From NCBI GenBank assembly GCA_016839655.1, contig JAEOTW010000066.1:1-23139 (forward strand): 23,139 nucleotides of DNA, written 5' to 3'. The first letter of the stretch is position 1. Each line of letters begins with the position of its first letter. The notes under the pieces were generated by a model. The model searched no databases and was not told the origin of the DNA. It was given only the letters and a program-made list of their open reading frames with translations. Shown in pieces: positions 14,294 to 22,508 of the stretch. The DNA comes from Promethearchaeota archaeon (GTDB lineage Archaea; Asgardarchaeota; Lokiarchaeia; Sigynarchaeales; SOKP01). Both the position numbers and the translations under genes were made by a program.

Positions 14294-15328
14294 ATGAGTT
14301 TGATAGGATATATTTTTAAAAGAATATTAGTTATGATCCCTTTAGTATTTGGGGTTCTTACAATAACTTTTTTCCTCTCAAGATTAATGGCAGGCGATCC
14401 AATAATCCAATTAATTTACCAAGCACAGGTTAAACCTGCAAAAGATAATTTTGCAGTTTATTGGCAAATATATTATCAATTAGGACTTGATCAACCTCTT
14501 CATATACAATATTTTAGATATATTGCAGATATTTTTACAGGGAATTGGGGTGTTTCTGTATATTATGCTAGAGATTCAAAAGTTTGGGATTTAATTAAGT
14601 TAAGATTACCTAAAACTATAGATCTTGCTCTTTTTTCAATGGTTATTACCACTTTACTAGGTATTAAGATAGGAATTATTACAGCAAAAAACAAAAATAA
14701 AATTAGAGACATTATTTTTAGAAGTTTTGGTATCATAGGAGTAGCTTTCCCTGTGTTTTTGTTAGGAATGCTTCTCCAATATTATTTGTGTGATCAGCTA
14801 AATCTATTTCCAAGATCTTACTATAAATCATTTGAGTATGCAGATCCCCCTTTGGTATCTGGATTCTATATGATTGATGCTATCCTTGCAGGACAGTTAT
14901 ACAAAATACCCGATTATTTATATCATCTAATTTTACCAGTTTTTTGCCTTACATTTGTATCTCTTGCGTCTATAATAAGACATACACGTTCTAGTATGCT
15001 AGAAATACTCCAGCAAGATTATATAAGAACCGCAAGAGCAAAAGGATGTAAGGAAAAAATAGTGCTAAATAAACATGCTTTAAAAAATTCACTATACCCT
15101 ACGGTTACTGTTATTGGATTTAATTTTGCATCATTATTGTCAGGGACAGTTATTTTGGAATCCACATTTGGTTTACCTGGATTAGGTTCAATGATAGTGG
15201 ATGCTACACTCAAACAAGATTATTGGGTAATTAATGTCTGCATGGTTGTTATAGCATTTATTTATATATTTACAGTTTTAATAATAGATATACTCTATGC
15301 TGTATTAGATCCAAGAATTAGATATTAA
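14294..15328 (+). CDS. dppB: DppB/OppB-type ABC transporter permease, copy 2
   Basis: This 344-aa paralog of the preceding permease keeps the same features: KRILVMIPLVFGVLTI N-terminal helix, FLSRLMAGDPI, LGLDQPLHIQYFRYIADIF, TGNWGVSV, the EAA loop QQDYIRTARAKGCKEK, and the end YAVLDPRIRY. The loop after the first helix is slightly longer (QVKPAKDNFAVYWQIY). It is DppB-like, not DppC-like, so the neighbours are not the usual B/C pair. The two copies may form a heterodimer, or each may pair with a DppC encoded elsewhere. ATG 14294 has no SD. Divergence is clear at the DNA level, so the duplication is not recent. Confidence 0.93.
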   Translation: MSLIGYIFKRILVMIPLVFGVLTITFFLSRLMAGDPIIQLIYQAQVKPAKDNFAVYWQIYYQLGLDQPLHIQYFRYIADIFTGNWGVSVYYARDSKVWDLIKLRLPKTIDLALFSMVITTLLGIKIGIITAKNKNKIRDIIFRSFGIIGVAFPVFLLGMLLQYYLCDQLNLFPRSYYKSFEYADPPLVSGFYMIDAILAGQLYKIPDYLYHLILPVFCLTFVSLASIIRHTRSSMLEILQQDYIRTARAKGCKEKIVLNKHALKNSLYPTVTVIGFNFASLLSGTVILESTFGLPGLGSMIVDATLKQDYWVINVCMVVIAFIYIFTVLIIDILYAVLDPRIRY

Positions 15329-15332
15329 AAAA

Positions 15333-15372
15333 TATTTTTCCTAACTCTTTTACAGATTTGTTTAGTTTTTTT
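15333..15372 (+). terminator. Possible T-rich terminator after permease 2
   Basis: Beyond the stop at 15328 there are T5, T4 and T7 runs, the last at 15366-15372. This could end the permease transcript before the membrane-protein gene at 15489. The signal is weaker than the one at 6081-6105. Confidence 0.35.
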
Positions 15373-15488
15373 AATCTATTATCTGTTTTCTCCTATCCAT
15401 TTTATAGAGTTAAGGTTTAAAATAAATAGAATAAATTATATTATAATATTAAAATATCTTACAATCCAAAAAAAAAGTTGATAAAATC

Positions 15489-16148
15489 ATGGACATTCCG
15501 AGTATAATAATTTTGATAACATTAGTAATAATATTTATGATCTTTTTAGTTTTTGACTTATTTGGTAGGAATGAGAAATATGGCTATTTAGCTTATCCCG
15601 TTGCTGTAATCCCGGTAAATTATTTTTGGGGTATGGGAGGAGATCCACTCTTTGCTTATATCATACTATTCGCATTGTGGATTGTTACAATACTCCGAGA
15701 TACAATAGGTATACATCGCAAAAAGGAAAAAGAAATTAATGAGATACTAATGTACTTAGCACTCAGTATTCTAATACAATTAATTATTAGTGCTATCATT
15801 CCACAAGCTAATCCTGCTTTGCAAGCTACCGTAGAACAATTCTGGTTTTTCTGGTTACCTAATGTACATTCACTTACTTTTGACCCAAATATTGCATTAA
15901 CTTTCAGAATAAGTGCTACATTGTTAATTTTCTTAGTTATTGTACCTTTAATCTTAGATATAAAAGACGAAGAGGTGCCTTTACCAATTATAATTATATT
16001 TGTTGTAATATTCATTGCTCCTTTTCTCTATTTAAGTTATATATGGATTCCAGATCCAGCAGGATTCTGGACATTGACATTCCTATTCTTAGTAGTATTG
16101 TTTCTGGTGTTGCTTCTTATAACTCGCTCAGGTTTGGAGACAAAATAG
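15489..16148 (+). CDS. Unknown multi-pass membrane protein
   Basis: I do not recognise this 219-aa protein. It is almost entirely hydrophobic, with six or seven likely membrane segments at about 4-23, 33-47, 52-70, 86-104, 138-157, 165-185 and 193-212. Short charged loops such as GIHRKKEKEINE (74-85) and DIKDEEVPLP (157-166) separate them. There are no cysteine or histidine clusters, and no motif suggests an enzyme. It lies 160 bp after the permease pair on the same strand, so an accessory transport role is possible but not shown. ATG 15489 is the only good start; no SD is seen. The opposite-strand frame at 15656-16015 is a shadow. Confidence 0.8.
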   Translation: MDIPSIIILITLVIIFMIFLVFDLFGRNEKYGYLAYPVAVIPVNYFWGMGGDPLFAYIILFALWIVTILRDTIGIHRKKEKEINEILMYLALSILIQLIISAIIPQANPALQATVEQFWFFWLPNVHSLTFDPNIALTFRISATLLIFLVIVPLILDIKDEEVPLPIIIIFVVIFIAPFLYLSYIWIPDPAGFWTLTFLFLVVLFLVLLLITRSGLETK

Positions 16149-16263
16149 AAAATATATTTTTATCCTTCTATTAAATTTTTATTATTATTTTTAATATTTA
16201 TTTCATGATAAAATATCAAATAAATCAGAAATTCAAATAAAAGTAAATAATCAATATTATATT

Positions 16264-17262
16264 ATGGCAAAAAAAAAAGTATTGGCTGAGGATTCAGATA
16301 TAAAAGAAATAAATAAATCAGAAACATCTTATACATTAAAAGATCTTCCAGGAGTGGGAGAAGCAACTTTAAAAAAATTGAAAGAAGCGGGTATCTTATC
16401 AATTAGAACTCTTGCTTTATATCCATTAAATAAGTTAATGGATGAGGCAGGTATTGGAGAAAAAACCGCAGAAAAGATAATTAAGGTTGCTCAAGATATT
16501 GAAAAAATGGGATTTAAATCAGCTGATAAAATCTGGGAAAAGAGAAAAACTTTACATAAATTAACTACCGGTAGTCAAAATTTAGATGATTTATTAATAG
16601 GAGGAATTGAGCCTGGGGCAGTTACAGAGATTTTTGGGGAATATCGAACAGGAAAAACACAATTAGCTCATCAATTGTGTGTAAATGTTCAACTTTCTTA
16701 TGAAGAAGGAGGATTAGAAGGAGGAGCATTGTATATTGATACCGAAGGAACTTTTAGACCAGAAAGAATTATTCAAATGGCACTTGGAAAGGATTTGGAT
16801 TATAATATGGTTTTAAAAAAAATTACTATTGGAAGGGCATATAACAGTGATCACCAGATTTTATTAGCTAAAGAAGCACCAAAAATCATAAAAGAAAGAA
16901 ATATTAAATTAATTATTGTTGATTCTCTTATTGGTCATTTTCGTAGTGAATATGTTGGTAGAGGGACCTTAGCTAGCCGACAACAAATTATTAATACTCA
17001 TATACATGACTTATTAAGATTGACTGAAACCTATGATGAATTAGCAGTCTTATTTACAAATCAGGTATCTGCTAGACCAGATGTGTTCTATGGTAATCCA
17101 TTAATACATACTGGGGGACATGTCGTAGCTCATGGTGCGACAATACGAATATTTCTTCGAAAAGGAAAAGGTGAACAACGAGTTGCAAAAGTTATAGATG
17201 CTCCGCATATTCCAGAGAGTGATACTGTTTTTTCAATTACTGAAGATGGTATTACTGATTGA
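16264..17262 (+). CDS. radA: RadA recombinase (RAD51/RecA family)
   Basis: This 332-aa recombinase forms filaments on single-stranded DNA and performs ATP-dependent strand exchange in recombination repair. It has an N-terminal helix-hairpin-helix domain (LPGVGEATLKKL, 28-39; AGIGEKTAEKI, 62-72), the polymerisation motif F84-x-x-A87 in GFKSADKI, Walker A GEYRTGKT (125-132), Walker B LIIVD (216-220), then the DNA-binding loop region around 223-240 and 268-290 (TNQVSARPD, TGGHVVAHG). The length matches archaeal RadA. Walker A has the RTGKT form of eukaryotic RAD51/DMC1, rather than the GSGKT common in archaea. ATG 16264 is followed by an A10 run (MAKKK), a slippage-prone start. It converges with the OsmC genes, 13 bp apart. 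Confidence 0.97.
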   Translation: MAKKKVLAEDSDIKEINKSETSYTLKDLPGVGEATLKKLKEAGILSIRTLALYPLNKLMDEAGIGEKTAEKIIKVAQDIEKMGFKSADKIWEKRKTLHKLTTGSQNLDDLLIGGIEPGAVTEIFGEYRTGKTQLAHQLCVNVQLSYEEGGLEGGALYIDTEGTFRPERIIQMALGKDLDYNMVLKKITIGRAYNSDHQILLAKEAPKIIKERNIKLIIVDSLIGHFRSEYVGRGTLASRQQIINTHIHDLLRLTETYDELAVLFTNQVSARPDVFYGNPLIHTGGHVVAHGATIRIFLRKGKGEQRVAKVIDAPHIPESDTVFSITEDGITD

Positions 17263-17275
17263 TTTAAAGAAGAAG

Positions 17276-17713
17276 TTAATAATTTAAATTAGTCTCTATT
17301 TCAATCCCTTTTTTTAAAGATTCTGAAATGATGCAGAATTGTTCAAAAAATTTCTGACATTGATCTGCTCTTTCCCGCATTTTTGGTGTATCAATTTTTG
17401 GATGTAATTCTATCTTTATTTTTTTAATCCTCCAAATACCTTTCTCATTTCGTTTGCTTATAATAAATGCTTTACCCTCAAAATCAGATAATGAGAAGTC
17501 TTTTTTTTGTAAGCAAAATGCAAAACTAGCACTCATACACCCTAGTACAGATAAAGCTAATAGTTTTGAAGGATTTGGACCTACTTTGTCTTTTGATTTC
17601 TTATGTTGTTCATCTATATATAAATCACTCATTTTAATTTGCCCAAGTTCGCATTTAAAAATCATTTCTTCTTCTAAACTTATTCCAACTTCAGATTTAT
17701 ATTCATTTGGCAA
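17276..17713 (-). CDS. OsmC family protein, copy 1
   Basis: This 145-aa protein is an OsmC/Ohr-fold member. Markers are the strand FKCELGQIKMSDLYIDE (19-35), VGPNPSKLLALSVLGCMSAS (44-63) with Cys59, and FEQFCIISES (123-132) with Cys127. These two are the family's paired redox cysteines, used elsewhere to reduce organic peroxides. Cys67 and Cys119 add further thiols. The TTG start at 17713 has a perfect GAGGTGAT six bases upstream. It is the last gene of a three-gene tandem set on the minus strand, 41 bp after copy 2. Confidence 0.92.
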   Translation of the reverse strand: MPNEYKSEVGISLEEEMIFKCELGQIKMSDLYIDEQHKKSKDKVGPNPSKLLALSVLGCMSASFAFCLQKKDFSLSDFEGKAFIISKRNEKGIWRIKKIKIELHPKIDTPKMRERADQCQKFFEQFCIISESLKKGIEIETNLNY

Positions 17714-17719
17714 GTATTA

Positions 17720-17727
17720 ATCACCTC
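17720..17727 (-). promoter_or_regulatory. Strong Shine-Dalgarno GAGGTGAT before a TTG start
   Basis: On the minus strand GAGGTGAT is fully complementary to the conserved 3' end of 16S rRNA and lies six bases before TTG 17713. It fixes this start and shows that the organism uses SD-led initiation in operons. Confidence 0.75.
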
Positions 17728-17754
17728 AATTAAAAAAAAGATAAAAATTTTAAA

Positions 17755-18231
17755 TTATATATTAACATTGACATTTACAGCGATGCCACTACGTACAGAT
17801 TGAGTTACTATACAATATTGCTCGAAGAAACTTACACCATCTTTACCTGTTTTTAAGCATTGTTTTGCCCTTTTAAGATTTTCTGGGTCAAGCAATTTTG
17901 GTTCAATATTTACATCAATTTTTTTAACTCTCCAGAAACCTTTTTCATTTCGTGTGATAGTGACTTCCGCTTCACTCTTAAAATCATCAACTTTAAAATT
18001 TCTCTTCTTCAAGCAGAATATAAAACTTGCACTTAAGCATCCTAAAACTCCTAATGCCAGCATTCGTGATGGATTTGGTCCCAGCATATCAACTTCCTCA
18101 TGATGTTCTTCGTCAATATAGCAATCCTTAACCTTCATATTACCCAAATCGCATTTAAATATCATTTGTGAATCTAAATCATCTAACTTTAGACTAACTT
18201 TAGTTTTTTTTTCGTTTGAAATAAAATTCAC
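17755..18231 (-). CDS. OsmC family protein, copy 2
   Basis: This 158-aa paralog of copy 1 has FKCDLGNMKVKDCYIDEEHH (25-44), GPNPSRMLALGVLGCLSAS (51-69) with Cys65, RNEKGFWRVKKI and FEQYCIVTQSVRSGI (136-150) with Cys140. Both redox cysteines and the GPNPSR turn are kept. A ten-residue insertion around KTGKDGVSF precedes the second Cys. The start is GTG at 18231; a GGGGTGA motif overlaps it, so a start a few codons later is possible. It shares a transcript direction and short spacing with copies 1 and 3. Confidence 0.92.
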   Translation of the reverse strand: MNFISNEKKTKVSLKLDDLDSQMIFKCDLGNMKVKDCYIDEEHHEEVDMLGPNPSRMLALGVLGCLSASFIFCLKKRNFKVDDFKSEAEVTITRNEKGFWRVKKIDVNIEPKLLDPENLKRAKQCLKTGKDGVSFFEQYCIVTQSVRSGIAVNVNVNI

Positions 18232-18257
18232 CCCACATTATTCTTTTTTAGAGAACC

Positions 18258-18791
18258 TCATTTATCAGAAGTTATATCCCTAAATAGAGAAAATAATTTT
18301 TCTTTTTTCGACTTATCATCTTTAACATTCTTAAATAATTCATTAATTCTTATTAACTCAACTTTGTAGTGCTTTAGATCTTCTTTAATTTCTGATTTAA
18401 TGATAGATAATTGAATTGAGTCATCAATAAAGCAAGCTTTTTTAACAAATTTAAGACATTGATTAATTCTTTCATTGATTAAATCATCATTAAATTGTTT
18501 ATTAACCAAAATATTAATCTCTTTAATTAGCAATTCTTCATTTTCATTTTTTATAGTTTTTAATTGAATACGAGGAAAATCTAATTCTTCTCTATTATTT
18601 CTCAAACAATTTACTAAAGAAGCGTTTAAACAGTTAATAAATGTCTTATTTGAAAGTGTTGTCGAAGTTGTAACTAATGTGTCAATATCATCTTCACCTA
18701 CTTCTTCAAGAATACAGTTAAACAGATTAGAATCATTTAAATCACATTCAAAAACTTTCAACTTGTTTTCTTCCATTGAAATCAAACTCAT
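18258..18791 (-). CDS. Diverged OsmC-like protein, copy 3
   Basis: This 177-aa protein first looks unknown but aligns along its length with copies 1 and 2: VFECDLNDSNLFNCILEE (13-30) against their FKCDLG...YIDE, FINCLNASLVNCLRNN (51-66) against GCLSASFIFCLKKR, and NQCLKFVKKACFIDDSIQLS (110-129) against the FEQYCIVTQS segment. Cys54 and Cys120 remain in the redox positions. The GPNPSRLLA turn is lost (TTSTTLSNKT), and a Lys-rich tail of about 45 residues is added. ATG 18791 is used, with a second ATG at codon 6. Its reading frame is intact, so it is diverged rather than broken. OsmC proteins are dimers, so a regulatory partner role is possible. Confidence 0.85.
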   Translation of the reverse strand: MSLISMEENKLKVFECDLNDSNLFNCILEEVGEDDIDTLVTTSTTLSNKTFINCLNASLVNCLRNNREELDFPRIQLKTIKNENEELLIKEINILVNKQFNDDLINERINQCLKFVKKACFIDDSIQLSIIKSEIKEDLKHYKVELIRINELFKNVKDDKSKKEKLFSLFRDITSDK

Positions 18792-18858
18792 TAATGGTGT
18801 TTTTCGATTCTTTTAGGATATTATATCAAATCACTTACTAAAATCTTGTTTCTATGAT

Positions 18859-19467
18859 TTAAAAGTCTAATTTTTTATTTTTCTTTTCAACTTTCTTAAG
18901 AGCAAAGTGACGATGTAAATGAAAGTATAACCAGAAAAAATATATTGGAATCATAAATAAATAATTTAGGGCAAACAGCACAATGAAAACTACCATTAAT
19001 ATAAATATTAAAGCTTCAATTCCTAGGCATACATTATTACTGAAATACTTCTCATCAAAAAATGAACCAGGGATTTTGTATTTTGCTAAATATTTCGGTA
19101 AATTTTCTTTTTCTTCCTTAGAAAGTAAGAATTTAAAACCAATCTGTTTCTTCTGAAAAAAAAAAAAATTTGTCCCCCAATCAAAGGTATCTATAAAAAT
19201 ATGAAGTGAATAACTAAAACCACAGAGAATTAATACTGGAAGGTTAAAGATATATCCAAATATTATAATTACCACACTTGGAATTATTGAATGAGTTATC
19301 AATAATCTGTGATTATAGTCTTTCGCATATTTTTTGAAGAAAACATCAAAATCGCTTATAAATGAGAAAGATACAATAAGTAGAAATTCGAGTATCGTAA
19401 AACTAAAAAATGAGTTTAAAATAGATGTAAAAATAACTCCAACAGCAAAATGAAAGTTTATATGCAT
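18859..19467 (-). CDS. YdjM/DUF457-like membrane metal-dependent hydrolase family protein
   Basis: This 202-aa membrane protein has the His/Asp pattern of the DUF457/LexA-regulated inner-membrane hydrolase family: MHINFHFAVG (His6), ISDFDVFF (Asp39, Asp41), HRLLITHS (His53, His59), and SLHIFIDTFDWG (His89, Asp93). Three or four hydrophobic helices surround these residues, and a C-terminal pair (about 147-180) ends in a basic tail. Enzyme activity for the family is predicted rather than well established, so the substrate is unknown. Residues 101-104 (FFFF) are encoded by a T13 run on the coding strand. It is 25 bp downstream of the PfkB gene, likely one transcript. Confidence 0.8.
   Translation of the reverse strand: MHINFHFAVGVIFTSILNSFFSFTILEFLLIVSFSFISDFDVFFKKYAKDYNHRLLITHSIIPSVVIIIFGYIFNLPVLILCGFSYSLHIFIDTFDWGTNFFFFQKKQIGFKFLLSKEEKENLPKYLAKYKIPGSFFDEKYFSNNVCLGIEALIFILMVVFIVLFALNYLFMIPIYFFWLYFHLHRHFALKKVEKKNKKLDF
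19156..19168 (-). repeat. T13 homopolymer in the coding strand of the DUF457-like gene
   Basis: Thirteen A on the plus strand are thirteen T on the coding (minus) strand and encode four Phe. Such runs are prone to replication and transcription slippage. In archaea a T tract on the non-template strand is also a terminator signal. Confidence 0.8.
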
Positions 19468-19492
19468 AAGACTAATAAATTGTAATTTGAGG

Positions 19493-20476
19493 CTACTTGA
19501 TAATTTTTTTTTTTCTTATTCTTTTTAGAACTACTTCTTTAGATACAAAACCATCAGGTCCTTTTTTTTCGACCAAAAATGAAGCCGCTGCTGATGCGAG
19601 AAAAGCTGCCTTTTCAATTGATTTCCATGATTTATCAGAATGAATAAATTCATATAAAAATATAGAAAAATAGACATCTCCTGGTCCAGTTTCATCCACA
19701 ACTTTTTTGGGATTAAAAGCAGGGATTTTAAGAACTTTTTCTCCTTTTTTCGTGAGCATGGATCCTTTTTCTCCCAGTGTCATAATGTAAATTCCATTAT
19801 TATCATACTTATTGCAGTGAACCATAACTTTATCATAATCATCACATTCCCCAGCAAGTATATTCATTTCTTCTTCTGAACCTTTCAAGATTAGCTTGTC
19901 TCCAATTAATTCAATAATTCTTTTAATGTTAGAGATGATTTCATTCTCATAAACATATGCCACTTTACCATCATCATCAATCTTTCTAATAAATCCCTGT
20001 AAGTCTATACCAATATAAACATCGGGAAAATTTTTCAAAATTTGAACAATATAATCATATGAAATTTCATTACATAAAGGAACAAGAACAAATATATCTG
20101 GAGGATTATTAAAATATTTTAAAGGTATATCATTAAAATTAAGATCAGGGCTCTTAGATTTTAGAGTTAAAGTCCTTGCATGATCATAATAATCCAATAC
20201 AAAATTTGTGTTTTCTACATGAGAATATTTGATACCACTTAAGTCAATTTTCTTATTTTTGATTTTATCTAATAAAGAATTATTAAAATTTAATTTACCT
20301 ACATGTGAAATTATACCAATTGTAGCCTCTTGAGTATAATTACTTAATGCTAAGGAACAGTATGATACACTCCCTCCAAGGCTTGGTTTATTCAATCGCT
20401 TAAATCTAATTATATTATCTATTGCGAAGTGACCAGCAAAAATAATAGAGGGATGGTTTTTATTTTGAATATTCAT
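19493..20476 (-). CDS. PfkB family carbohydrate/nucleoside kinase
   Basis: This 327-aa ribokinase-fold kinase has an N-terminal FAGHFAIDNIIRF strand-turn (13-25), a GGSVSYCSLALSN signature (34-46) and the PfkB signature 2 DETGPGDVYFSIFLYEF (261-277), where Asp267 of GPGD is the catalytic base and the GPG forms the anion hole. TLGEKGSML (233-241) is the usual GxKG strand. The substrate may be a sugar, inosine or another hydroxyl compound; no substrate residues are decisive. ATG 20476 abuts the stop of the coiled-coil gene with no spacer, so translation is probably coupled. An A11 run near the 3' end encodes the KKK tail. Confidence 0.9.
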   Translation of the reverse strand: MNIQNKNHPSIIFAGHFAIDNIIRFKRLNKPSLGGSVSYCSLALSNYTQEATIGIISHVGKLNFNNSLLDKIKNKKIDLSGIKYSHVENTNFVLDYYDHARTLTLKSKSPDLNFNDIPLKYFNNPPDIFVLVPLCNEISYDYIVQILKNFPDVYIGIDLQGFIRKIDDDGKVAYVYENEIISNIKRIIELIGDKLILKGSEEEMNILAGECDDYDKVMVHCNKYDNNGIYIMTLGEKGSMLTKKGEKVLKIPAFNPKKVVDETGPGDVYFSIFLYEFIHSDKSWKSIEKAAFLASAAASFLVEKKGPDGFVSKEVVLKRIRKKKIIK

Positions 20477-21577
20477 TTACGATGCTTGCAATTCTTCGAT
20501 AATTTTATTCTTTTCTTCTATTGTTGTTTTTAATTTGTTTATTTTATTCTGTAAGTCTTCTACTAGTCCTGACATTGGTCCTTTAGGTACCACTACAGGC
20601 TGTGATTGCTGAGTAGATTTCAATTCAGCAATTATAAGATCTTTTTCCTTTATTTGTTGTTGAAGATCATTAATTTTCTCAACCTCAGTTTCTTTTTGTT
20701 TCATTTTCAAGGATTCTTGTAATGATGATAAATGATTTTTTAATGATTCATTTTCTTTTTTAAGTGCTTTAATTTCATCTGGTTCTAATTGATATCCCCC
20801 ACTTTCAAGTGTTTTTTTTAGATCATCTTTTTCTTTTGTTAAAGATTCTATATGTCTTTTATACTTATTTAAATCTTGTTGAAGGTCTTGGCATAATCTT
20901 TCAAGAGTTTCTGTTGATGGTTGTGTTGTTTGAGGTTTAATTACTTCTGTTTTTGGTTGTTCTACGGGAACAACGTAATCAATGGGTAATGCTTTACTCT
21001 TTTCGACCTCAATTAATTGTAGGTTTAAACCCTCATTTTGCTCAGTTAACTGATTTATTTTATTTTGTAAATCTTCAATTTGAGTCTTCTTTTTGACTAA
21101 ATCGGATTTGAGTTCATTTATTATAGCGTTAGTTGCTGCAGAATCTATAGCGGGGGAATTTACTACTGATTTTGAAGCTGCTTCTAATTTCGCTTCTAAT
21201 TCAGTTTTCTCATTATTTCTTGCTCTTAGTTCCACTTCTTTTACTGCTAATTTTTTTTCTAAGTCTAAAATTGTATCATTAAGAGCAATGTTCTTTTGTT
21301 GAAGATCACTTACACTAGTACCACCTCCAGAGCTTCCTTGTGTTAATTGGGCTTTTAAGATTTCGTTTTCTTCCATAGTACTCTTAATTATTTGCTCAGT
21401 TTTGCTGATTAATTCTATATTATCTTGTATTTTATTTCTTAAAAGCTGATTTTCTTTTTCTACTTCTTGCATTCTTTCTAAAGTGTCTCTGATGGCACTA
21501 GGTTTATTTCCTTCATTTTCCATTTTTTTTCTCCAAAGACTTATGAAATCTTCGACTTTTTCATTATCTTCCGGCAT
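20477..21577 (-). CDS. Long coiled-coil protein of unknown function
   Basis: This 366-aa protein is almost wholly coiled coil. Heptad-like segments cover about 40-80, 92-135, 150-190, 222-318 and 330-364, broken by flexible linkers GSSGGGTSV (81-89), a Lys/Pro/Thr stretch at 200-220 and VVVPKGPMSG (about 326-335). There are no membrane segments, cysteines or enzyme motifs. The N-terminal FISLWRKKMENEG (11-23) and the C-terminal SGLVEDLQNKINKLK block may be binding ends. ATG 21577 lies 33 bp after the MEMO gene. It is translationally adjacent to the PfkB kinase. The architecture suggests a scaffold or tether, but nothing names a partner. Confidence 0.88.
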   Translation of the reverse strand: MPEDNEKVEDFISLWRKKMENEGNKPSAIRDTLERMQEVEKENQLLRNKIQDNIELISKTEQIIKSTMEENEILKAQLTQGSSGGGTSVSDLQQKNIALNDTILDLEKKLAVKEVELRARNNEKTELEAKLEAASKSVVNSPAIDSAATNAIINELKSDLVKKKTQIEDLQNKINQLTEQNEGLNLQLIEVEKSKALPIDYVVPVEQPKTEVIKPQTTQPSTETLERLCQDLQQDLNKYKRHIESLTKEKDDLKKTLESGGYQLEPDEIKALKKENESLKNHLSSLQESLKMKQKETEVEKINDLQQQIKEKDLIIAELKSTQQSQPVVVPKGPMSGLVEDLQNKINKLKTTIEEKNKIIEELQAS

Positions 21578-21610
21578 TTTTTTTATTTTTATTTTTGTTA
21601 TTAATATAAT

Positions 21611-22501
21611 TTAAGTATTTTTAATTATTACTCCTGAAAAATATCCTACACAGTATCCACCAATTCTTCCAGTTCTTTCAGAACTAGTATAATATTTCAA
21701 CATTTCACCTCTAGTTGCATAAAGTTTCTTACAAGTTAACATTAGAGTAGTAATTGTTTGTGGACCACATACTGTTGTTTTGGAAGCAGCTTCAAGAGTT
21801 TTTTCTGGATTTAAACTCGTAAATTCCTCAATTACAGTTAAATCAATTTCTTTAAATTTTTGTAATTGTTTTGGATCACTTACTTGTTTATGTGACATAT
21901 CTGACGATGCTATGATAACTATATCTTTATTCATTAAATTTATCACATTAGCTATATCATTAGAAATTTCATTCATAGTTTTGAAATCTCGTGTTACTGG
22001 GATTTTAATAGTCACAATTTTCACTTCTTTATCCATGGAACAATACTTTATAAATGGTAATTGAATTTCTATATTATGTTCTTGTTCAGAAAAACCCGTG
22101 AATAGAGAATCGTCATCTTCAATTATTTTACTATCTTCTATAAGCCTATTTGAAAATTCTTCATCAATTTTTAAATTTCCTAGTGGAGTTTCCCATTCTC
22201 CTTCTGCTATTAATGCTATTTTGTTATGTCCCATATGATCAGTACCTAATATTACTACAGTATCAGGGATTTTTTCTTTAAATAAATTTAGATAAGTAAA
22301 AGCAGCGCATGGTCCTGAATATTCCATTCCTGCATGTGGTGAAACTCCTCCAATAATGGTTCTTTTTTCTTTGTTCATAGATTTAGGTTCTTCATTCGGC
22401 CCAAATTCTCCATCTGTGAAATATTCTTTTAATGCATCAAGTAACCCTTTTTTTGACCCCGGATACCAACTACCTGCATGAGTTGCTCTTCTAATAACCA
22501 T
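21611..22501 (-). CDS. amrB: MEMO family protein (AmmeMemoRadiSam system protein B)
   Basis: This 296-aa protein is the archaeal MEMO1 homolog. Matching segments are MVIRRATHAGSWYPG (1-15), GGVSPHAGMEYSGP (51-64), VVILGTDHMGH (82-92), ETPLG (104-108), EQEHNIEIQLPF (139-150), DIVIIASSDMSHK (193-205) and TTVCGPQT (242-249). By comparison with human MEMO1, His56, His89 and Cys245 are the likely metal (copper or iron) ligands, with His204 nearby in the pocket. ATG 22501 is chosen because GGTGAT lies seven bases upstream; a TTG at 22516 would add five residues (MVIRI). In other archaea MEMO genes sit near AMMECR1 or a radical SAM gene; here the next gene downstream is the coiled-coil protein. It is divergent from endA. 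Confidence 0.93.
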   Translation of the reverse strand: MVIRRATHAGSWYPGSKKGLLDALKEYFTDGEFGPNEEPKSMNKEKRTIIGGVSPHAGMEYSGPCAAFTYLNLFKEKIPDTVVILGTDHMGHNKIALIAEGEWETPLGNLKIDEEFSNRLIEDSKIIEDDDSLFTGFSEQEHNIEIQLPFIKYCSMDKEVKIVTIKIPVTRDFKTMNEISNDIANVINLMNKDIVIIASSDMSHKQVSDPKQLQKFKEIDLTVIEEFTSLNPEKTLEAASKTTVCGPQTITTLMLTCKKLYATRGEMLKYYTSSERTGRIGGYCVGYFSGVIIKNT

Positions 22502-22508
22502 TATTCTA

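Noticed and set aside
15656..16015. 119-codon minus-strand open frame
   Set aside because: It is antisense to the multi-pass membrane protein; its apparent composition mirrors that gene.
21780..22064. 94-codon plus-strand open frame
   Set aside because: It is antisense to the well-supported MEMO gene.
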